This document shows, one piece after another, positions 60,795-64,000 of a stretch of 64,000 bases of DNA. Below the pieces are notes generated by a model, which was not told where the DNA came from, made no database searches, and saw only the letters and a program-made list of their open reading frames with translations. Each line of letters opens with the position of its first letter. Position 1 is the stretch's first letter. The translations under genes were made by a program, and so were the position numbers. The stretch comes from Thioclava sp. GXIMD4216 (GTDB lineage: Bacteria > Pseudomonadota > Alphaproteobacteria > Rhodobacterales > Rhodobacteraceae): NCBI RefSeq assembly GCF_037949285.1, contig NZ_CP149926.1, positions 2,211,501 through 2,275,500 of the forward strand, in the 5' to 3' direction.

Positions 60795-62441
60795 TCAGGC
60801 GACCAGTTCGCCCTTCAGCGCACGCGTGATCAGCGCCACGGTCTCATCCGCCCCGTAAAGTGCGATAAACCCGCCGAAACGCGGCCCTTGGGATTGCCCC
60901 AACAGCACCTCATACAGCGCCTGGAACCACGCGCGCAGGTTGTCGAACCCGTGGTTCTTGCCAATCGCGAACACCAAGGTCTGCAGGAAATCATCCGAGG
61001 TCATATCGGCTTCGGGAGCGGCCTCGCCTTTGCCCTCGGCGTCGTTTTTCTTGGCAATCTCGGCCACAGCGCGGGCCGGATCTTGCAGGCAGGCCAGCAG
61101 ATCTTCCAGCGCCGCACGCTCCTGATCCGACGGCAGGCGGAATTGCAGCGTGGGCTTCACGAAATCATCGAAGTAACGCAGCGCGAAGCCCGCCGCCTGA
61201 TCCAGATCGGGATGGCTCTCGGGGGTCGCTTCCGGCGCATAGCGGCGGATAAAGCCCCATAGCCCGTCCTTATCCGCAGCCCCTGCCACCGACGCAAGGT
61301 TCAGCAGCATCGAGAACGGCACCACCATCTTCGATTCCGGCGGCTGACCGCCGTGGATGTGCCAGACAGGGTTGGCCACCTGCTGTTCCAAGGTCTGATC
61401 GGGGAAGGCGCGCAGCTGCTGGTGATATTCGTCCATCATCTTCGGGATGACATCGAAATGCAGCCGTTTCGCGGTCTTCGGCTTGAGGAACATGAAATAG
61501 CCCAAGCTCTCGGTCGAGGCATAGGTCAGCCATTCGTCGATCGACAGGCCATTGCCCTTGGACTTCGAGATTTTCTCGCCATTGGCATCAAGGAAAAGCT
61601 CATAGGTGAAATGCTCGGGCTTCTTGCCGCCCAAGATCTCGCAGATGCGGTCGTAGATCGGGGTGTTGGTCGAGTGGTCCTTGCCATACATCTCGAAATC
61701 GACATCCAGCGCCGCCCAACGCGCGCCGAAATCCGGCTTCCATTGCAGCTTCACATTGCCGCCCGTCACCGGCAGCGTCCATTCGCGGCCATCCTCGTCG
61801 TCAAAGGTGATCGTGTAATCCGCCACATTCACCGATTTCATCGGCACATAAAGAACACGGCCCGTCTCGGGATGGATCGGCAGGAAGATCGAATAGGTCG
61901 AGGCCCGCTCGTCGCGCAGCGATTTCAGCATCACCTTCATGATGTCATCATAGCGCTCGACCGCGCGTTTCAGCACCTCGTCGAACTGGCCCGATTTGTA
62001 GAATTCGGTTGCCGAATAAAACTCGTATTCAAAGCCGAACGTATCAAGGAAACGACGCAGCATCGCGTTGTTATGATGGCCGAAGCTCTCATATTCCTCG
62101 AACGGGTCCGGCACCGAGGTCAGCGGCTTTTGCGCGTTCTCGTGCAGCATCTCCTGATTGGGCACATTCGACGGGATCTTGCGCATCCCGTCCATGTCAT
62201 CCGAGAAACAGATCAGGCGGGTCGGGATATCCGAGATCGCTTCAAACGCGCGGCGGATCATCGTCGTGCGCGCCACCTCGCCAAAGGTGCCGATATGCGG
62301 CAGCCCCGAGGGACCATAGCCCGTCTCGAACAGCACATAGCCCTTTTCGGGCGGCTGTTTCTCGTACCGTTTGAGGATGCTGCGCGCTTCTTCAAAGGGC
62401 CATGCTTTGGACTTCAGTGCGGCGTCGCGCAGAGTGCTCAT
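60795..62441 (-). CDS. lysS: class I lysyl-tRNA synthetase
   Basis: A 548-residue LysRS of class I, the archaeal-type enzyme found in some bacteria including Rhodobacterales, not the class II enzyme of E. coli. The HIGH-type motif is in [17 protein letters not shown] and the KMSKS motif is [10 protein letters not shown]. The C-terminal helical domain runs to the end. MSTLRDAAL is chosen as the start; an in-frame Met four codons upstream is possible. It ends in a terminator. Confidence 0.95.
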   Translation of the reverse strand: MSTLRDAALKSKAWPFEEARSILKRYEKQPPEKGYVLFETGYGPSGLPHIGTFGEVARTTMIRRAFEAISDIPTRLICFSDDMDGMRKIPSNVPNQEMLHENAQKPLTSVPDPFEEYESFGHHNNAMLRRFLDTFGFEYEFYSATEFYKSGQFDEVLKRAVERYDDIMKVMLKSLRDERASTYSIFLPIHPETGRVLYVPMKSVNVADYTITFDDEDGREWTLPVTGGNVKLQWKPDFGARWAALDVDFEMYGKDHSTNTPIYDRICEILGGKKPEHFTYELFLDANGEKISKSKGNGLSIDEWLTYASTESLGYFMFLKPKTAKRLHFDVIPKMMDEYHQQLRAFPDQTLEQQVANPVWHIHGGQPPESKMVVPFSMLLNLASVAGAADKDGLWGFIRRYAPEATPESHPDLDQAAGFALRYFDDFVKPTLQFRLPSDQERAALEDLLACLQDPARAVAEIAKKNDAEGKGEAAPEADMTSDDFLQTLVFAIGKNHGFDNLRAWFQALYEVLLGQSQGPRFGGFIALYGADETVALITRALKGELVA

Positions 62442-62562
62442 GCTATACCTCATAACGGTGGAATTGGGCGAAAAACCGCCCCGTTGCCCTTCCCCTATTG
62501 AACGCGGGCAGGGTCGTCAATAACTCAAGCCTCATAACCCTGTTTGCAAAGGACCGAATACC

Positions 62563-62991
62563 ATGCCGGATGCCCTTCCCTCGCTTTCGCCGCAAGATGC
62601 CCTTGTGGCGGTCATGGTGGCGGTTTCCGCCTCGGATGAAGAGATCCGCACCTCGGAACTGGTGGCGATCGAGCGCATCGTGAACCACCTGCCGGTCTTT
62701 GCCGATTACGATGCGGACCGGATCGGCACGATCGCCCGCACCGTCTTTGCGCTATTCGAGGAGGAAGACGGTATCGAGGCGCTATTCGGGCTTGTGCGCG
62801 ACAGCCTGCCGCAAGCGATGTCCGAAACCGCCTATGCGCTGGCCTGCGATGTGGCCGCAGCCGACGGGCTTCTCAACCAGCCCGAGTTGCGCATGCTGGA
62901 AGAAACGCGGATCGAACTGGGGCTTGACCGCCTGCATGCCGCCGCAATCGAGCGTGGAGCCCGCGCCCGTCATATGGTGCTACCGGCCTGA
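62563..62991 (+). CDS. TerB-like tellurite-resistance-family protein
   Basis: A 142-residue all-helical protein resembling the TerB family (LSPQDALVAVMVAVSASDEEI, then AYALACDVAAADGLLNQPELRML with the acidic DG motif that binds metal). The family name comes from tellurite-resistance operons, but most stand-alone members have no tested role. No ter genes lie nearby. An AAGGA ribosome-binding site precedes the ATG. It is convergent with dacB, 18 bases apart. Confidence 0.78.
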   Translation: MPDALPSLSPQDALVAVMVAVSASDEEIRTSELVAIERIVNHLPVFADYDADRIGTIARTVFALFEEEDGIEALFGLVRDSLPQAMSETAYALACDVAAADGLLNQPELRMLEETRIELGLDRLHAAAIERGARARHMVLPA

Positions 62992-63009
62992 ACACCGACT
63001 GCGCAGGGG

Positions 63010-63999
63010 TTAGCCGTAAACAGCGCCCCATCGCATGAGCAGTTGCGACTGCAGTATTTTCGAACGCTTCACCCATTCCACCGACCCCGCCGGACGATCT
63101 TCGTCCTGCGTGCGGCGGCGGCGGTCCACATCGCCGGTCAGGATGGCAAACATCAGCTCGCGCCCGTTCGGTGCCGTCATATAGCCCGCCAGCGAGGACA
63201 CGAAATTCAGCGTGCCGGTCTTCGCATCTACCGCAAAAGGCTGGCTTTGCAGGTTGCGCCCTGCCGCATCACGCAGCTTGAAAGGTTTGACAAGGTTGCG
63301 CAGACCCATCGGCTGGCCTGCGGCAATCACCCGCACCATATCCATCGCAGTCACACGCGACGCGCCGCCCAGCCCCGAATGGTCGACAAGATCGATCGCC
63401 TGCGTGCCCGCCTTCGCTGCAATCCACCGGCTCATCGCGGTCCCCGAGCGCCCGCGCGCGGCCGGCAAACCACGCACCGTCGAGGAGGTCATCCCCACCG
63501 CCTCGGCCGTCAGGTTGGTGGAATATTTCAGCATATCCTGCAGGATAGTCGGCAGAAGCTGCGAGGCATGGGTCACCAGAACCGTGCCGACAGGAGCCGT
63601 CTTGGCCTCTTGCGGGCTGGGCAGGGGGCAGCCCTGCCCGCGCGCCAGCGTCTGGAACACATCCCCCGCATAGGCCGTCGGATGCCGCACTGGCAGCCAG
63701 CGCGACCCAGAGCGCCCCAAGGCAGGGGCCGCCACCGTCCATTGCTCTTTTCCCCCGCGATCCGAATAGGCGAAAAGCGGCGACTGGCGCGCTGCCACCT
63801 GCATCGACGCGGTATAGGCCGTCGGCGTGTAGCTGTCGCCGCGGGCATCCATCGTCAGTTGATAGCCGTTTCCGGCACGTTTCCACGCAAAATAGACGCG
63901 GTTATAGTTCAGGATCAGCCCAGAGATAGAGGGGTTATAGCTGACATAAACGGGCTGGTCCTTCGCGATTTCCTCGGCATAGGGCAGCGCCCCGCCCCA
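63010..63999 (-). CDS. dacB: D-alanyl-D-alanine carboxypeptidase/endopeptidase (PBP4 type), 5' end outside window
   Basis: At least 329 residues of a class C low-molecular-weight penicillin-binding protein; the N-terminus, including the SxxK motif, lies beyond the right edge. Within the window the SxN-type motif is in KYSTNLTAEAVG and the KTG motif in VDAKTGTLNFVSSLAGYM. The frame continues without stop to the edge. The enzyme trims peptide cross-links in the periplasm. The gene end is 18 bases from the convergent TerB-like gene. Confidence 0.88.
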   Translation of the reverse strand, partial: WGGALPYAEEIAKDQPVYVSYNPSISGLILNYNRVYFAWKRAGNGYQLTMDARGDSYTPTAYTASMQVAARQSPLFAYSDRGGKEQWTVAAPALGRSGSRWLPVRHPTAYAGDVFQTLARGQGCPLPSPQEAKTAPVGTVLVTHASQLLPTILQDMLKYSTNLTAEAVGMTSSTVRGLPAARGRSGTAMSRWIAAKAGTQAIDLVDHSGLGGASRVTAMDMVRVIAAGQPMGLRNLVKPFKLRDAAGRNLQSQPFAVDAKTGTLNFVSSLAGYMTAPNGRELMFAILTGDVDRRRRTQDEDRPAGSVEWVKRSKILQSQLLMRWGAVYG

Positions 64000-64000
64000 G

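Noticed and set aside
62563..62991. A tellurite-resistance system.
   Set aside because: Only a single TerB-like gene is present; no terA, C, D or E is nearby.

Overview
The window is high-GC chromosomal DNA from an alphaproteobacterium, most likely of the order Rhodobacterales (Rhodobacter/Paracoccus-like). The pointers are a 14-subunit nuo operon interrupted by small non-nuo genes and followed by birA, coaX and an RNase J gene, the nagZ-scpA-scpB block, a class I lysyl-tRNA synthetase, and the small plus large sodium:solute symporter pair beside acs. I cannot fix the genus. No rRNA, tRNA, insertion sequence, prophage or CRISPR array is visible. The gene content is that of a core chromosome.

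Layout. 1-4136 (minus): a tightly overlapping block of SPOR protein, nagZ, scpA, scpB and a small basic protein, then argS (to 5933) and a CPA-type cation/proton antiporter (to 7978). 8342-10459 (plus): a DEAD-box RNA helicase with a long charged tail and a strong terminator. 10661-30733 (minus): the complex I operon nuoABCDEFGHIJKLMN, read from right to left and continuing into birA, coaX and rnj. It contains four non-nuo genes: a helix-hairpin-helix membrane protein, two small lipoproteins and a cysteine-free carboxymuconolactone-decarboxylase-like protein. 30734-31143 is a gene-free regulatory stretch with a good promoter and two inverted repeats. 31144-33094 (minus): a DegT-type aminotransferase and a HAD phosphatase. 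33234-37310 (plus): glmU, glmS and an AlkD-like protein. 37410-40533 (minus): a class I amidotransferase-type hydrolase and malate synthase G. 40695-46660 (plus): pepN, gatB, a DUF4177 protein and a J-domain protein.

46790-56550 (minus) is the most interesting region. It is an acetate locus: acs, adk, a small and a large sodium:solute symporter subunit, a cNMP/CBS/nucleotidyltransferase (DUF294) protein, a small membrane protein, a stand-alone receiver, and a membrane PAS/kinase-like protein fused to an intact DEDDh exonuclease. The kinase part has lost its phosphoacceptor histidine. Uptake, activation and AMP recycling of acetate thus sit beside an unusual signalling module. Malate synthase G at 38 kb fits the same carbon metabolism.

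56993-64000: a flavin-reductase/PPOX-like protein, a large right-handed beta-helix protein, an outer-membrane-like barrel, lysS, a TerB-like protein and the 3' part of a dacB/PBP4 gene that runs off the right edge.

A dispersed intergenic element occurs three times (near 37.3, 43.4 and 46.7 kb): CCAGCTGC, three bases, AAATATCC, a G run, then two hairpins. It lies at gene 3' ends and is the clearest non-genic structure in the window.
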